Shown piece after piece: positions 8,924 through 17,750 of a stretch of DNA of 64,000 nucleotides. Each line of letters opens with the position of its first letter. Position 1 is the first letter of the stretch. Source of the stretch: Pseudomonas orientalis (GTDB taxonomy: Bacteria > Pseudomonadota > Gammaproteobacteria > Pseudomonadales > Pseudomonadaceae); assembly GCF_001439815.1 (NCBI RefSeq), contig NZ_JYLM01000007.1, positions 248,001 through 312,000 of the forward strand. Reading direction: 5' to 3'. Made by a program: the position numbers and the translations under genes. A model generated the notes under the pieces. The model did no database searches and was not told the DNA's origin. It saw nothing but the letters and a program-made list of their open reading frames with translations.

Positions 8924-9613
8924 ATGTCCCAATCCCCACCTCCCAGCCAGCTTGCCTATGTGCTGCACAGCCGCGCCTACCGTGAGACCAGCGCCCTGGT
9001 GGACTTCCTCACGCCCCAGGGCCGTCTGCGCGCGGTTTTGCGTAGCGCACGGGGCAAGGCCGGTACGTTGGCGCGGCCGTTCGTGGCCCTGGATGTGGAG
9101 TTTCGCGGCAAGGGCGAGCTGAAGAATGTCGGCCGCCTGGAAAGCGTCGGCACGTCCGCCTGGCTCAATGGCGATGCGCTGTTCAGCGGGCTCTATCTCA
9201 ACGAACTGCTGATCCGCCTTTTGCCCGCCGAAGACCCGCACCCGGCGGTCTTCGATCACTACGCCGCGACCTTGCTCGCTCTCGCTGAAGGCCGTCCCCT
9301 GGAGCCGCTGCTGCGCGCCTTTGAATGGCGCCTGCTGGATGACCTGGGCTACGGCTTCGAATTGCACAACGACCTGCACGGTGATCCTGTCGCCGCCGAC
9401 GGCCTGTATCGCCTGCAAGTGGACGCGGGGCTTGAGCGCGTGTACTTGTTGCAACCCGGCCTGTTCCAGGGCGCCGAGTTGTTGGCCATGAGCGAAGCGG
9501 ACTGGACCGCCCCCGGTGCCTTGTCCGCCGCCAAGCGCCTGATGCGCCAGGCCCTGGCCGTGCACCTGGGCGGGCGGCCGCTGGTCAGTCGCGAGTTGTT
9601 TCGAAAGCCCTGA
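8924..9613 (+). CDS. recO: DNA repair protein RecO
   Basis: RecF-pathway mediator of 229 residues that binds single-stranded DNA and helps load RecA at gaps. The N-terminal OB-fold (about residues 8-80, LAYVLHSRAYRETSALVDF) and the helical C-terminal domain (AFEWRLLDDLGYGFEL) fit the family. As in other pseudomonads, the usual zinc-finger cysteines of RecO are absent. It is in the conserved order between era and pdxJ. Confidence 0.95.
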   Translation: MSQSPPPSQLAYVLHSRAYRETSALVDFLTPQGRLRAVLRSARGKAGTLARPFVALDVEFRGKGELKNVGRLESVGTSAWLNGDALFSGLYLNELLIRLLPAEDPHPAVFDHYAATLLALAEGRPLEPLLRAFEWRLLDDLGYGFELHNDLHGDPVAADGLYRLQVDAGLERVYLLQPGLFQGAELLAMSEADWTAPGALSAAKRLMRQALAVHLGGRPLVSRELFRKP

Positions 9614-9664
9614 CATCCCCGTGTATGCTGTGCACCGATTCTTTCCCTTTTCAGGAGCGCTTCC

Positions 9665-10414
9665 GTGAGCACCAGCAATCGCATTCTTCTTGGCGTCAAT
9701 ATCGACCACGTCGCCACCCTGCGCCAGGCCCGGGGCACCCGTTACCCGGACCCGGTCAAGGCCGCGCTGGACGCCGAAGAAGCGGGCGCCGACGGCATCA
9801 CCGTGCACCTGCGCGAAGACCGCCGCCATATCCAGGAGCGTGACGTGCTGCTGCTCAAGGACGTGCTGCAGACCCGCATGAATTTCGAAATGGGCGTCAC
9901 CGAAGACATGATGCAGTTCGCCGAGCGCATCCGCCCGGCGCACATTTGCCTGGTTCCGGAAACCCGCCAGGAACTGACCACCGAAGGTGGCCTCGACGTG
10001 GCCGGCCAGGAAGCGCGGATCAAGGCCGCCGTGGAGCGCCTGTCGAAGATCGGCAGCGAAGTGTCGTTGTTCATCGACGCAGACGAACGCCAGATCCAGG
10101 CTTCACGCCGCGTCGGCGCCCCGGCCATCGAACTGCACACCGGTCGCTATGCCGATGCCACCACCCCGAGCGAAGTCGCCGACGAACTGCAACGCATCAT
10201 CGATGGCGTGAATTGCGGCCTGCACGAAGGCCTGATCGTCAACGCCGGCCATGGTCTGCACTACCACAACGTCGAGGCCGTGGCGGCGATCAAGGGCATC
10301 AACGAACTGAACATCGGCCATGCGCTGGTGGCCCATGCGCTGTTCGTCGGTTTCAAAGGCGCCGTGGCCGAGATGAAGGCCTTGATCCTGGCGGCCGCCG
10401 CAATGGATCGCTGA
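9665..10414 (+). CDS. pdxJ: pyridoxine 5'-phosphate synthase
   Basis: Cytoplasmic enzyme of 249 residues that condenses 1-deoxy-xylulose 5-phosphate with 3-amino-2-oxopropyl phosphate to form pyridoxine phosphate in the DXP-dependent vitamin B6 pathway. Family signatures are intact: LGVNIDHVATLRQARGT near the start, GITVHLREDRRHI, and NAGHGLHYHN near residue 195. It starts with GTG 51 bases after recO. An AGGAG box lies at about 9653. A REP doublet follows immediately. Confidence 0.97.
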   Translation: MSTSNRILLGVNIDHVATLRQARGTRYPDPVKAALDAEEAGADGITVHLREDRRHIQERDVLLLKDVLQTRMNFEMGVTEDMMQFAERIRPAHICLVPETRQELTTEGGLDVAGQEARIKAAVERLSKIGSEVSLFIDADERQIQASRRVGAPAIELHTGRYADATTPSEVADELQRIIDGVNCGLHEGLIVNAGHGLHYHNVEAVAAIKGINELNIGHALVAHALFVGFKGAVAEMKALILAAAAMDR

Positions 10415-10417
10415 CAC

Positions 10418-10517
10418 TGTAGGAGCGAGCTTGCTCGCGAAAAACGTCAACGATAACGCGGGTCGCCTGAATACACGCGCAGGCTTCGAGTTTTTCGCGA
10501 GCAAGCTCGCTCCTACA
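10418..10517. repeat. REP doublet, family A
   Basis: Inverted pair of TGTAGGAGCGAGC palindromes directly after the pdxJ stop, same arrangement as at 47 and 4152. Confidence 0.85.
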
Positions 10518-10584
10518 GCCGGGGCCGGTGTATCGTATCAGCCCTTTGCAGGCCCTTGGCCTGCGGCAGATACGTGAGGTTGTT

Positions 10585-11967
10585 GTGTCCCGATCCTTTT
10601 CCCGTCGACAAATCCTGGGTGGTCTTGCCGGCCTGGCCGTAGTGGGCGTCGGTGCCGGTGGCGGCTACCGCTACTGGCTGGGGAAGGTCGCGGAATCCGA
10701 GGCGGGGCACGATTACGAGTTGATCGCAGCGCCCCTGGACGTGGAACTGGTGCCGGGCCACACCACCCAGGCCTGGGCGTTCGGCCCCTCGGCGCCCGGC
10801 ACCGAGCTGCGCGTACGCCAGGGCGAGTGGCTGCGGGTGCGCTTTATCAACCACCTGCCGGTCGCCACCACCATCCACTGGCATGGCATCCGCCTGCCGC
10901 TGGAAATGGACGGCGTGCCCTACGTCTCGCAATTGCCGGTATTGCCGGGGGAATACTTCGACTACAAGTTCCGTGTGCCCGACGCCGGCAGCTACTGGTA
11001 TCACCCGCACGTCAACAGCAGCGAAGAACTCGGCCGTGGTCTGGTCGGACCGCTGATCATCGAGGAGCGCGAGCCCACCGGTTTCAAACACGAACGCACC
11101 CTCAGTCTGAAAAGCTGGCATGTGGACGAAGAGGGCGCCTTTGTCGCCTTCAGCATTCCCCGTGAGGCGGCGCGTGGCGGTACGGCCGGGCGTTTGTCCA
11201 CCATCAACGGTGTGTCCCAGGCCGTGGTCGACCTGCCGGCCGGGCAGATCACCCGGGTGCGCCTGCTCAACCTGGACAACACCCTGACGTATCGCATCAA
11301 CATTCCGGGCGTCGAAGCGCAGATCTATGCGCTGGACGGCAACCCCATCGAGCCGCGCCCGCTGGGCAAGGAGTACTGGCTGGGCCCCGGCATGCGTATC
11401 TGCCTGGCGATCAAGGCGCCGCCGGCCGGCGAAGAACTGTCGATCCGTAATGGCCCGGTGCGCCTGGGGACGTTCCGTTCGGTGGCCAATACCGACGCGC
11501 CCACCGAGTGGCCCCCGGCACTGCCGGCCAACCCGGTCGCCGAACCGGACCTGGCCAATGCCGAGAAACTCAACTTCAATTTCGAGTGGGTCGGTTCGGT
11601 GTCGGTCAATGTCGACAACGGCAAGCCACCGAGCCTGTGGCAGATCAACGGCCAGGCCTGGGACATCACCGACAAGACCTGCGCCGACCGCCCCATCGCC
11701 AAGCTTGTGAAGGGCAAGAGCTATATTTTCGAACTGAAGAACATGACCCAGTACCAGCACCCGGTCCACCTGCACGGCATGAGTTTCAAGGTCATCGCGT
11801 CGAACCGCCACAAGGTCATCCCGTATTTCACCGACACCTACCTGCTGGGCAAGAACGAACGCGCCCGCGTAGCGCTGGTGGCGGATAACCCGGGGGTGTG
11901 GATGTTCCACTGCCATGTGATCGACCATATGGAAACCGGCCTGATGGCCGCTATCGAGGTGGCGTGA
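10585..11967 (+). CDS. cumA: multicopper oxidase, CumA-like, Tat-exported
   Basis: A 460-residue multicopper oxidase. The N-terminus SRSFSRRQILGGLAGLA carries a twin arginine and a hydrophobic stretch, suggesting Tat export already folded with copper. All four copper-ligand motifs are visible: TTIHWHG, YWYHPH, HPVHLHGMSF and the trinuclear/type 1 stretch FHCHVIDHMETGLM. I take GTG 10585, preceded by a GTGAGG box, because it gives a clean Tat signal; a longer reading from 10528 has none. CumA of P. putida GB-1 was linked to Mn(II) oxidation and also sits next to a deaminase gene. The substrate cannot be read from sequence. Confidence 0.85.
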   Translation: MSRSFSRRQILGGLAGLAVVGVGAGGGYRYWLGKVAESEAGHDYELIAAPLDVELVPGHTTQAWAFGPSAPGTELRVRQGEWLRVRFINHLPVATTIHWHGIRLPLEMDGVPYVSQLPVLPGEYFDYKFRVPDAGSYWYHPHVNSSEELGRGLVGPLIIEEREPTGFKHERTLSLKSWHVDEEGAFVAFSIPREAARGGTAGRLSTINGVSQAVVDLPAGQITRVRLLNLDNTLTYRINIPGVEAQIYALDGNPIEPRPLGKEYWLGPGMRICLAIKAPPAGEELSIRNGPVRLGTFRSVANTDAPTEWPPALPANPVAEPDLANAEKLNFNFEWVGSVSVNVDNGKPPSLWQINGQAWDITDKTCADRPIAKLVKGKSYIFELKNMTQYQHPVHLHGMSFKVIASNRHKVIPYFTDTYLLGKNERARVALVADNPGVWMFHCHVIDHMETGLMAAIEVA

Positions 11968-12461
11968 TGCGCCAGGTTCGCCCGGCGATCATCGACCGCA
12001 GCCGCGACCAGCACTTCATGCGCGAAGCCCTGGCCCTCGCCGCCCAGGGCGCGGCGCTGGGAGAAGTGCCGGTGGGCGCGGTGCTGGTGCAGGGCGGTGA
12101 GATCATCGGCCGCGGCTTCAACTGCCCGATCAGCGGCAATGACCCGAGTGCCCATGCCGAAATGGTCGCGATCCGCGCAGCGGCCCAGGCCGTCAGCAAT
12201 TACCGCCTGCCGGGCAGTACGCTCTATGTGACGTTGGAACCGTGCAGCATGTGCGCGGGGTTGATCGTGCATTCGCGGGTGGCGCGGGTGGTATATGGCG
12301 CGCTGGAACCGAAAGCGGGGATTGTGCAGAGCCAGGGGCAGTTTTTTACCCAGGGCTTTCTCAACCATCGGGTCCTGTTTGAAGGCGGCGTGCTGGCCGA
12401 GGAGTGCGGGACGGTGTTGAGCGAGTTCTTCAAGGCTCGCCGGGCCAAGCCTCCACTCTAA
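11967..12461 (+). CDS. tadA: tRNA-specific adenosine-34 deaminase
   Basis: Zinc deaminase of 164 residues that converts A34 to inosine in the tRNA-Arg(ACG) anticodon. The zinc/catalytic motif HAEM (in PSAHAEMVAIRAA) and the second motif PCSMCAG are intact. ATG 11967 shares a base with the stop of the upstream oxidase gene (TGATG), so translation is probably coupled. The cumA-tadA overlap makes it unlikely that the oxidase is expressed alone. The length is typical for TadA. Confidence 0.94.
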   Translation: MRQVRPAIIDRSRDQHFMREALALAAQGAALGEVPVGAVLVQGGEIIGRGFNCPISGNDPSAHAEMVAIRAAAQAVSNYRLPGSTLYVTLEPCSMCAGLIVHSRVARVVYGALEPKAGIVQSQGQFFTQGFLNHRVLFEGGVLAEECGTVLSEFFKARRAKPPL

Positions 12462-12480
12462 AGAACACTGAGGATAAAAG

Positions 12481-12569
12481 TGTGGGAGGGGGCAAGCCCC
12501 CGATAGCAGAGTGTCAGTCACCACATCCATGGCTGATACACCGCAATCGGGGGCAAGCCCCCTCCCACA
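12481..12569. repeat. REP doublet, family B
   Basis: Inverted TGTGGGAGGGGGC palindromes with about 36 bases between them, in the convergent gap between tadA and cmoB, where they may also help end transcription from both sides. Confidence 0.85.
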
Positions 12570-12603
12570 TTTGGATCTCCATATATTCAGTGATAACTCA
12601 CCG

Positions 12604-13560
12604 CTACTTCCTGGCGATGATCACCGCCCGCATCGGCGCCGGCAGCCCTTCGATGGTCTTGCTGTGATCCTGCGGATCGAGGAAATCACTGAGCGACTGG
12701 TACTTCATCCACGCCGTCCCGCGCTGTTCCTCAACCGTGGTCACGCTCACATCCACACAGCGCACATCGCTGAATCCGGCGCGGCGCAGCCACAGCATCA
12801 GCGCCGGAACCGAGGGCAAGAACCACACGTTACGCATCTGCGCATAGCGGTCTTCCGGCACCAGCACCTGCTGCTGATCGCCTTCGACCACCAGGGTTTC
12901 CAATACCAGTTCGCCGCCTTTGACCAGGGTGTCCTTCAGTGCCAGCAAATGCTCGATCGGTGAGCGCCGGTGGTAGAACACGCCCATGGAAAACACCGTG
13001 TCGAAGCCTTCCAGGTTCGCCGGCAGGTCCTCGAACGGAAACGGCAGGTGCCAGGCCCTGGGTTCGGACAGGTAACGCTGCACCGCCTGAAACTGGCAGA
13101 AGAACAGCCAATTGGGGTCCACGCCAATCACGCTGTCGGCGCCGGCGCCGAGCATGCGCCACATGTAATAGCCGTTGCCGCAACCCACATCGAGGATGCG
13201 CTTGCCCTTCAAATCCAGGTGCGGCGCCACGCGGGACCATTTCCAGTCAGAGCGCCATTCGGTGTCCACATGCACGCCGAACAGGTGGAACGGGCCTTTG
13301 CGCCAAGGGCTCAGCCCCATGAGCGCCGTGTGCATCTGTGCGCGAGTGTCGTCGTCGCACTCAGTGTCCAGCACCAGGCCGTTCAACAGGTCGACTTCAC
13401 TGGGCTGGATCTTCGGCAGTGCATCCAAGGCACTCTGCCAGCGCTCCAGGTCGCCATGGCCTTTTTCCATCTTGCTATCGAGCTGCGCTTGCAGGCCCTG
13501 GGCCCACACGGCCAAAGGAGTGCCCACCAGATGGCGGGCGAGGGGAGACAAATCAATCAT
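12604..13560 (-). CDS. cmoB: tRNA U34 carboxymethyltransferase
   Basis: Transfers the carboxymethyl group of carboxy-S-adenosylmethionine to 5-hydroxyuridine at tRNA wobble position 34, giving cmo5U. The 318-residue protein has a methyltransferase fold with cofactor motif ILDVGCGNGYYMW (about residue 123) and the family stretches KGPFHLFGVHVDTEWRSDWK and FSMGVFYHRRSP. It overlaps the end of cmoA by four bases (ATGA), so the supplier and user of the cofactor are made together. Confidence 0.96.
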   Translation of the reverse strand: MIDLSPLARHLVGTPLAVWAQGLQAQLDSKMEKGHGDLERWQSALDALPKIQPSEVDLLNGLVLDTECDDDTRAQMHTALMGLSPWRKGPFHLFGVHVDTEWRSDWKWSRVAPHLDLKGKRILDVGCGNGYYMWRMLGAGADSVIGVDPNWLFFCQFQAVQRYLSEPRAWHLPFPFEDLPANLEGFDTVFSMGVFYHRRSPIEHLLALKDTLVKGGELVLETLVVEGDQQQVLVPEDRYAQMRNVWFLPSVPALMLWLRRAGFSDVRCVDVSVTTVEEQRGTAWMKYQSLSDFLDPQDHSKTIEGLPAPMRAVIIARK

Positions 13561-14300
13561 GGCAAGGCAATCAACGAGGCAAAGTTAAGACACTGGAACC
13601 ACGGCACGACTTTCGAGAACCCGGCCGCCAGCAGGCGTTCGCGGTGTTCTTCGAGGCTGTCGGGCTTCATGACGTTTTCGATGGCGCTGCGCTTCTGGGC
13701 GATTTCCAGTTCGCTGTAGCCGTTGGCGCGCTTGAACGCGATATGCAGGTCGGTCAGCAACCCATGCTCTTGGGCATCGTTGAAACGCAGCTTTTCCGAG
13801 AGGATCAGTGCGCCGCCCGGCAGCAGTGCCTGACGGATGCGCCCGAGCAGCGCCAGGCGCTGATCGGGCGCGATGAATTGCAGGGTGAAGTTCAGCGCCA
13901 CCACTGAAGCCGGCTGGAATTGCAGGGCCAGGATATCGCCTTCGATCACCTGCACCGGCAGCAATTCCTGGAACATCGAATCCTGGCCAGTGAGGTATTG
14001 GCGGCAACGCTCGACCATCGCCGTCGAGTTATCCACCGCGATCACCCGGCAGCCCTCGGTGCGCACATGGCGGCGCAGGGCCTGGGTGACCGCACCCAGG
14101 GATGAGCCCAGGTCGTACAGCACGCTGTTGGGCTGGGCGAACTGGGCGGCGAGCACGCCGAGGTTTTCAACGATGGTCGGGTAACCGGGCACCGAGCGCT
14201 TGATCATGTCCGGGAACACCCGCACCACGTCCTCGTTAAAGGCGAAGTCCGGCACCTGGGGCAGGGGCTGGGCGAATAGGCGATCGGGTTCTTTGCTCAC
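13557..14300 (-). CDS. cmoA: carboxy-S-adenosyl-L-methionine synthase
   Basis: Makes carboxy-SAM from SAM and prephenate for CmoB. It is a methyltransferase-like protein of 247 residues; its SAM-binding motif reads LYDLGSSLGAVTQAL, and the family sequence NFTLQFIAP follows. I use GTG 14300, which gives the typical N-terminus SKEPDRLFAQP. An upstream in-frame start would add 24 residues unlike the family. It is the first gene of the two-gene cmoAB operon. Confidence 0.95.
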   Translation of the reverse strand: MSKEPDRLFAQPLPQVPDFAFNEDVVRVFPDMIKRSVPGYPTIVENLGVLAAQFAQPNSVLYDLGSSLGAVTQALRRHVRTEGCRVIAVDNSTAMVERCRQYLTGQDSMFQELLPVQVIEGDILALQFQPASVVALNFTLQFIAPDQRLALLGRIRQALLPGGALILSEKLRFNDAQEHGLLTDLHIAFKRANGYSELEIAQKRSAIENVMKPDSLEEHRERLLAAGFSKVVPWFQCLNFASLIALP

Positions 14301-14340
14301 GGTTGTTCCGGCGACGAGGGGGAAAGGCCGGCATTTTAGC

Positions 14341-14364
14341 GTAGGAGCTGGCTTGCCTGCGATG
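14341..14364. repeat. single diverged REP copy
   Basis: GTAGGAGCTGGCTTGCCTGC is a diverged family A palindrome without a visible partner, upstream of cmoA. Confidence 0.5.
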
Positions 14365-14437
14365 GTCGTCAACGATTACGCAGACATTCTGGATGAACGC
14401 GGTGCCGGAATCAGCACATCACCAAAGCCTTGACCCA

Positions 14438-14827
14438 TCAGTTCACCGTAATGGCGCAGTCGAACGTTTCCACAGGCTCGGCTTCCGGTTCCCACGGTTG
14501 CTGGGAGGTCAGGCGCAGACGGCCCTGGCCGGCGGCGAACGCCTGGAAGCGCCAGGTCGACTGGCCGCCGCCGCCGATCACGCCGGATTCGCTGCTGCTG
14601 TACACCTCAGGGCTTAGCGCGCGTAACACGCCGCCGGCGGAATCCTGGATGGCCCAGCGATAGCCGGTGGTGGGATTGCTGGGCAGGCTGAGGATCAGGT
14701 TTTGTCCGATTTTAAGCGGGAGCGGGCAGGCGCTCTGGTTGTCCACGGTGACGTTTTGCTTCGGCGCACTGGCGCACGCGGTAAGCAGGGCAAGGCTCAA
14801 GGGGAGAAGCAGGCGGGCAGCGGTCAT
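14438..14827 (-). CDS. chagasin-like (I42 family) protease inhibitor lipoprotein
   Basis: A 129-residue lipoprotein: hydrophobic signal with lipobox LLTACAS, lipidated cysteine at about residue 18, then a single small beta domain. The segment LSLPSNPTTGYRW matches the NPTTGY loop that I42/chagasin inhibitors insert into the active site of papain-like cysteine proteases; GGGGQSTWRF and a terminal hydrophobic strand fit the same fold. In bacteria the target proteases are mostly unknown. It stands alone between cmoA and lon. The family call is good; the inhibitory role is inferred. Confidence 0.8.
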   Translation of the reverse strand: MTAARLLLPLSLALLTACASAPKQNVTVDNQSACPLPLKIGQNLILSLPSNPTTGYRWAIQDSAGGVLRALSPEVYSSSESGVIGGGGQSTWRFQAFAAGQGRLRLTSQQPWEPEAEPVETFDCAITVN

Positions 14828-14880
14828 GGGAGCTCCGTTTATACACGACGAAGGGCGAGCATAACCGAAGATGAGACAAG

Positions 14881-14988
14881 GTGTGGCAGGAGGGGGTGTG
14901 TTGGCAGGTCTGGCCTCATCGGGGGCAAGCCCCCTCCCACATGTTGAGTGGTGAACACAGTCAAGTGTGGGAGGTGTCTGGCCCCCGA
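14881..14988. repeat. REP cluster, family B, diverged
   Basis: Contains a degenerate copy at 14881-14900, a clean copy (ATCGGGGGCAAGCCCCCTCC) at 14918-14942 and a diverged inverted copy at 14964-14988. The order of the arms is reversed relative to the doublet at 8802. It lies downstream of lon. Confidence 0.7.
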
Positions 14989-15016
14989 CAGGGTCAGTTC
15001 AGGCACTGCATAACTG

Positions 15017-17434
15017 TCAGAAGAGCACCTTCGCCACATCCGCAAAGCGCTTGGCAAAGTGCACCGTCATGCCTTCCTTCAGGTACTCCGGCAGCTCTTC
15101 AAAGCTGCCACGGTTGGGCTCCGGCAGGATCAGCTCGTGAATCTTCTGGCGCCGCGCCGCAATCACCTTTTCACGCACCCCGCCAATCGGCAGCACATGC
15201 CCGGTCAAGGTCAGCTCGCCGGTCATGGCCACGCCTTTCTTCGGCGGCTGGTTGCGCGCCAGTGACAGCAGCGCACTGGCCATGGTCACCCCCGCGCTCG
15301 GGCCGTCTTTGGGCGTGGCGCCCTCCGGCACGTGCAGGTGGACGAAGGCTTCGTCGAAGAACTTCGGATCACCGCCAAACGACTTCAGGTTCGAGCTGAT
15401 GAAGCTGTAGGCGATTTCGGCGGACTCCTTCATCACATCACCCAATTGCCCGGTGAGCTTGAAGCCGCGATTGAGCGTGTGGATGCGCGTCGCTTCGATC
15501 GGCAAGGTGGCGCCGCCCATGCTGGTCCAGGCCAGGCCGGTAATCACGCCGGTGCCGGACAGCACTTGCTCATTGCGAAATACCGGCATGCCCAGGGAGC
15601 TTTCCAGGTCCTTGTTGCCGATCTTGATCACCGAATCCGGCTCATCGAGCAGCTTGACCACGGCCTTGCGCACCAGTTTGCCCAGTTGCTTCTCCAACTG
15701 ACGCACACCGGCTTCCCGCGCATAGCCGTCGATCAGCGCACGCAAGGCGCCATCGCTGATGCTCAGGCTGTTTTTCGAGACGCCGGCTTTTTCCAGCTGC
15801 TTGGGCCACAGGTGGCGCTTGGCAATGGCGACTTTTTCTTCGGTGATATAGCCCGACAGGCGAATCACTTCCATACGGTCCAGCAGCGGGCCGGGAATCG
15901 AGTCCAGGGTGTTGGCGGTGCACACGAACAGCACCTTGGACAGGTCCAGGCGCAGGTCCAGGTAGTGGTCGAGGAATTCGACGTTCTGTTCCGGGTCGAG
16001 GGTTTCCAGCAGTGCCGAAGCCGGGTCGCCCTGGAAGCTCTGGCCCATTTTGTCGATCTCGTCGAGCATGATCACCGGGTTCATCACCTCCACATCTTTC
16101 AACGCCTGCACCAGCTTGCCGGGCAGGGCGCCGATATAGGTGCGGCGATGGCCCTTGATCTCGGCCTCGTCGCGCATGCCGCCGACACTGAAGCGGTAGA
16201 ACGGTCGGCCCAGGGATTCGGCGATGGATTTGCCCACGCTGGTCTTGCCCACGCCCGGCGGGCCCACCAGCAGCACGATGGAGCCGGCGACTTCGCCTTT
16301 ATAGGCGCCCACCGCGAGGAACTCGAGGATGCGACTCTTGATGTCATCCAGGCCCGCATGGTGTTTGTCCAGCACCTTGCGCGCGTGTTTCAGATCGAGT
16401 TTGTCTTCGCCAAACACGCCCCACGGGACTGAGGTGGCCCAGTCCAGGTAGTTGCGCGTGACCGCATATTCCGGTGAGCCGGTTTCGAGGATGGAGAGTT
16501 TGTTGAGTTCTTCATCGATGCGTTTCTGCGCCTGGGCCGGCAGCACCTTGCCCACCAGCCGCTGCTCGAACTGTTCGACGTCGGCGCTGCGGTCGTCCTT
16601 GGTCAGGCCCAGCTCCTGCTGGATGACCTTGAGCTGTTCCTTGAGGAAGAACTCGCGCTGGTGCTCGCCGATCTTGCGGTTCACTTCGGCGGACAGCTCT
16701 TTCTGCAGGCGCGCGACTTCGACCTCTTTGCGCAGCATCGGCAGCACTTTTTCCATGCGCTTGAGCATGGGCACGCAATCGAGCACTTCCTGCAATTCGT
16801 TACCGGTGGCCGAGGTCAGCGCGGCGGCGAAGTCGGTGAGCGGCGACGGGTCGTTGGGGCTGAAGCGGTTGAGGTAGTTCTTCAGTTCTTCGCTGTACAA
16901 CGGGTTGAGCGGCAGCAGTTCCTTGATCGCGTTGATCAGGGCCATGCCGTAGGCCTTGACCTCATCGGTCGGCTCGGAAGGCTGGTGCGGGTATTCGACT
17001 TCCACCAGGTATGGTGGGCGGTGGTGCTTGAGCCAGGTCTTGATGCGCACGCGGGTCAGGCCCTGGGCCACGAATTGCAGCTTGCCGTTCTCGCGGCTGG
17101 CGTGGTGCACCTTGACCAGGGTGCCGTACAGCGGCAGGGCCGAGGTGTCGAAATGGCGCGGGTCTTCGGGCGGTGTGTCCATGAAAAACAGGGCGAGGGA
17201 GTGGTGGTCGGATTTGCTCACCAGTTCCAGGGTCTCGGCCCAGGGCTCTTCGTTGACGATCACCGGCAACACTTGCGCCGGGAAAAACGGCCGGTTGTGG
17301 ATCGGGATGATGTAGACCTTGTCCGGCAGGTTCTGCCCAGGCAGGGCCAGGCCGGTGTTGGACGAGGATTCAGCGTTTTCGGGGTCGGCGTAGTCGTTCA
17401 AATCGTAATCAGGGATGTCTTGCTGGTCGCTCAT
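15017..17434 (-). CDS. asrA: ATP-dependent Lon-type protease (AsrA-like paralogue)
   Basis: An 805-residue LonA-type AAA+ protease of the cytoplasm. It has an N-terminal substrate-binding domain (about residues 40-240), coiled coil, AAA+ module with Walker A GPPGVGKTS near residue 390 and Walker B VIMLDEIDKM, then the protease domain with the Ser-Lys dyad (serine in KDGPSAGVTM near 713, lysine in VREKVIAARR near 755). The acidic N-terminus (DIPDYDLNDYADPENAES) and the location near pdxJ match the second Lon of pseudomonads, called AsrA in P. aeruginosa and tied there to aminoglycoside and heat stress. It is complete and should be active; the symbol is by analogy. Confidence 0.85.
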   Translation of the reverse strand: MSDQQDIPDYDLNDYADPENAESSSNTGLALPGQNLPDKVYIIPIHNRPFFPAQVLPVIVNEEPWAETLELVSKSDHHSLALFFMDTPPEDPRHFDTSALPLYGTLVKVHHASRENGKLQFVAQGLTRVRIKTWLKHHRPPYLVEVEYPHQPSEPTDEVKAYGMALINAIKELLPLNPLYSEELKNYLNRFSPNDPSPLTDFAAALTSATGNELQEVLDCVPMLKRMEKVLPMLRKEVEVARLQKELSAEVNRKIGEHQREFFLKEQLKVIQQELGLTKDDRSADVEQFEQRLVGKVLPAQAQKRIDEELNKLSILETGSPEYAVTRNYLDWATSVPWGVFGEDKLDLKHARKVLDKHHAGLDDIKSRILEFLAVGAYKGEVAGSIVLLVGPPGVGKTSVGKSIAESLGRPFYRFSVGGMRDEAEIKGHRRTYIGALPGKLVQALKDVEVMNPVIMLDEIDKMGQSFQGDPASALLETLDPEQNVEFLDHYLDLRLDLSKVLFVCTANTLDSIPGPLLDRMEVIRLSGYITEEKVAIAKRHLWPKQLEKAGVSKNSLSISDGALRALIDGYAREAGVRQLEKQLGKLVRKAVVKLLDEPDSVIKIGNKDLESSLGMPVFRNEQVLSGTGVITGLAWTSMGGATLPIEATRIHTLNRGFKLTGQLGDVMKESAEIAYSFISSNLKSFGGDPKFFDEAFVHLHVPEGATPKDGPSAGVTMASALLSLARNQPPKKGVAMTGELTLTGHVLPIGGVREKVIAARRQKIHELILPEPNRGSFEELPEYLKEGMTVHFAKRFADVAKVLF

Positions 17435-17750
17435 GGGGCACCTGCATCAGGAAGTATGGTGCTTAGATGGGGCAGGGCAGTGGTGGTTTCAATGGTGGGG
17501 GTGAGATAGCAACATATTGCATGAATTCTCGCCGATGACCTGGAAAAGCTTCGCGGCCACTTCAGATTTTCTGTCCAGGGTCGATAACGCCTATAACGAC
17601 TGACCGGTTGCATAGGTTTTACCGACCGGCGGTCACGTGTGACTGCATATACAGTGATGGCAATTGGCCTTATTTGCGCCATCATCCATGCACATCTACG
17701 CTTCCGTGCCAAGGCTGGCCGCTTTCTAGCCCATTATCTGCGGATCGACC
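17435..17750. other. divergent intergenic region, lon / cupredoxin operon
   Basis: About 316 bases between two divergent genes, expected to hold both promoters. I see no gene, repeat or clear operator. Confidence 0.5.
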
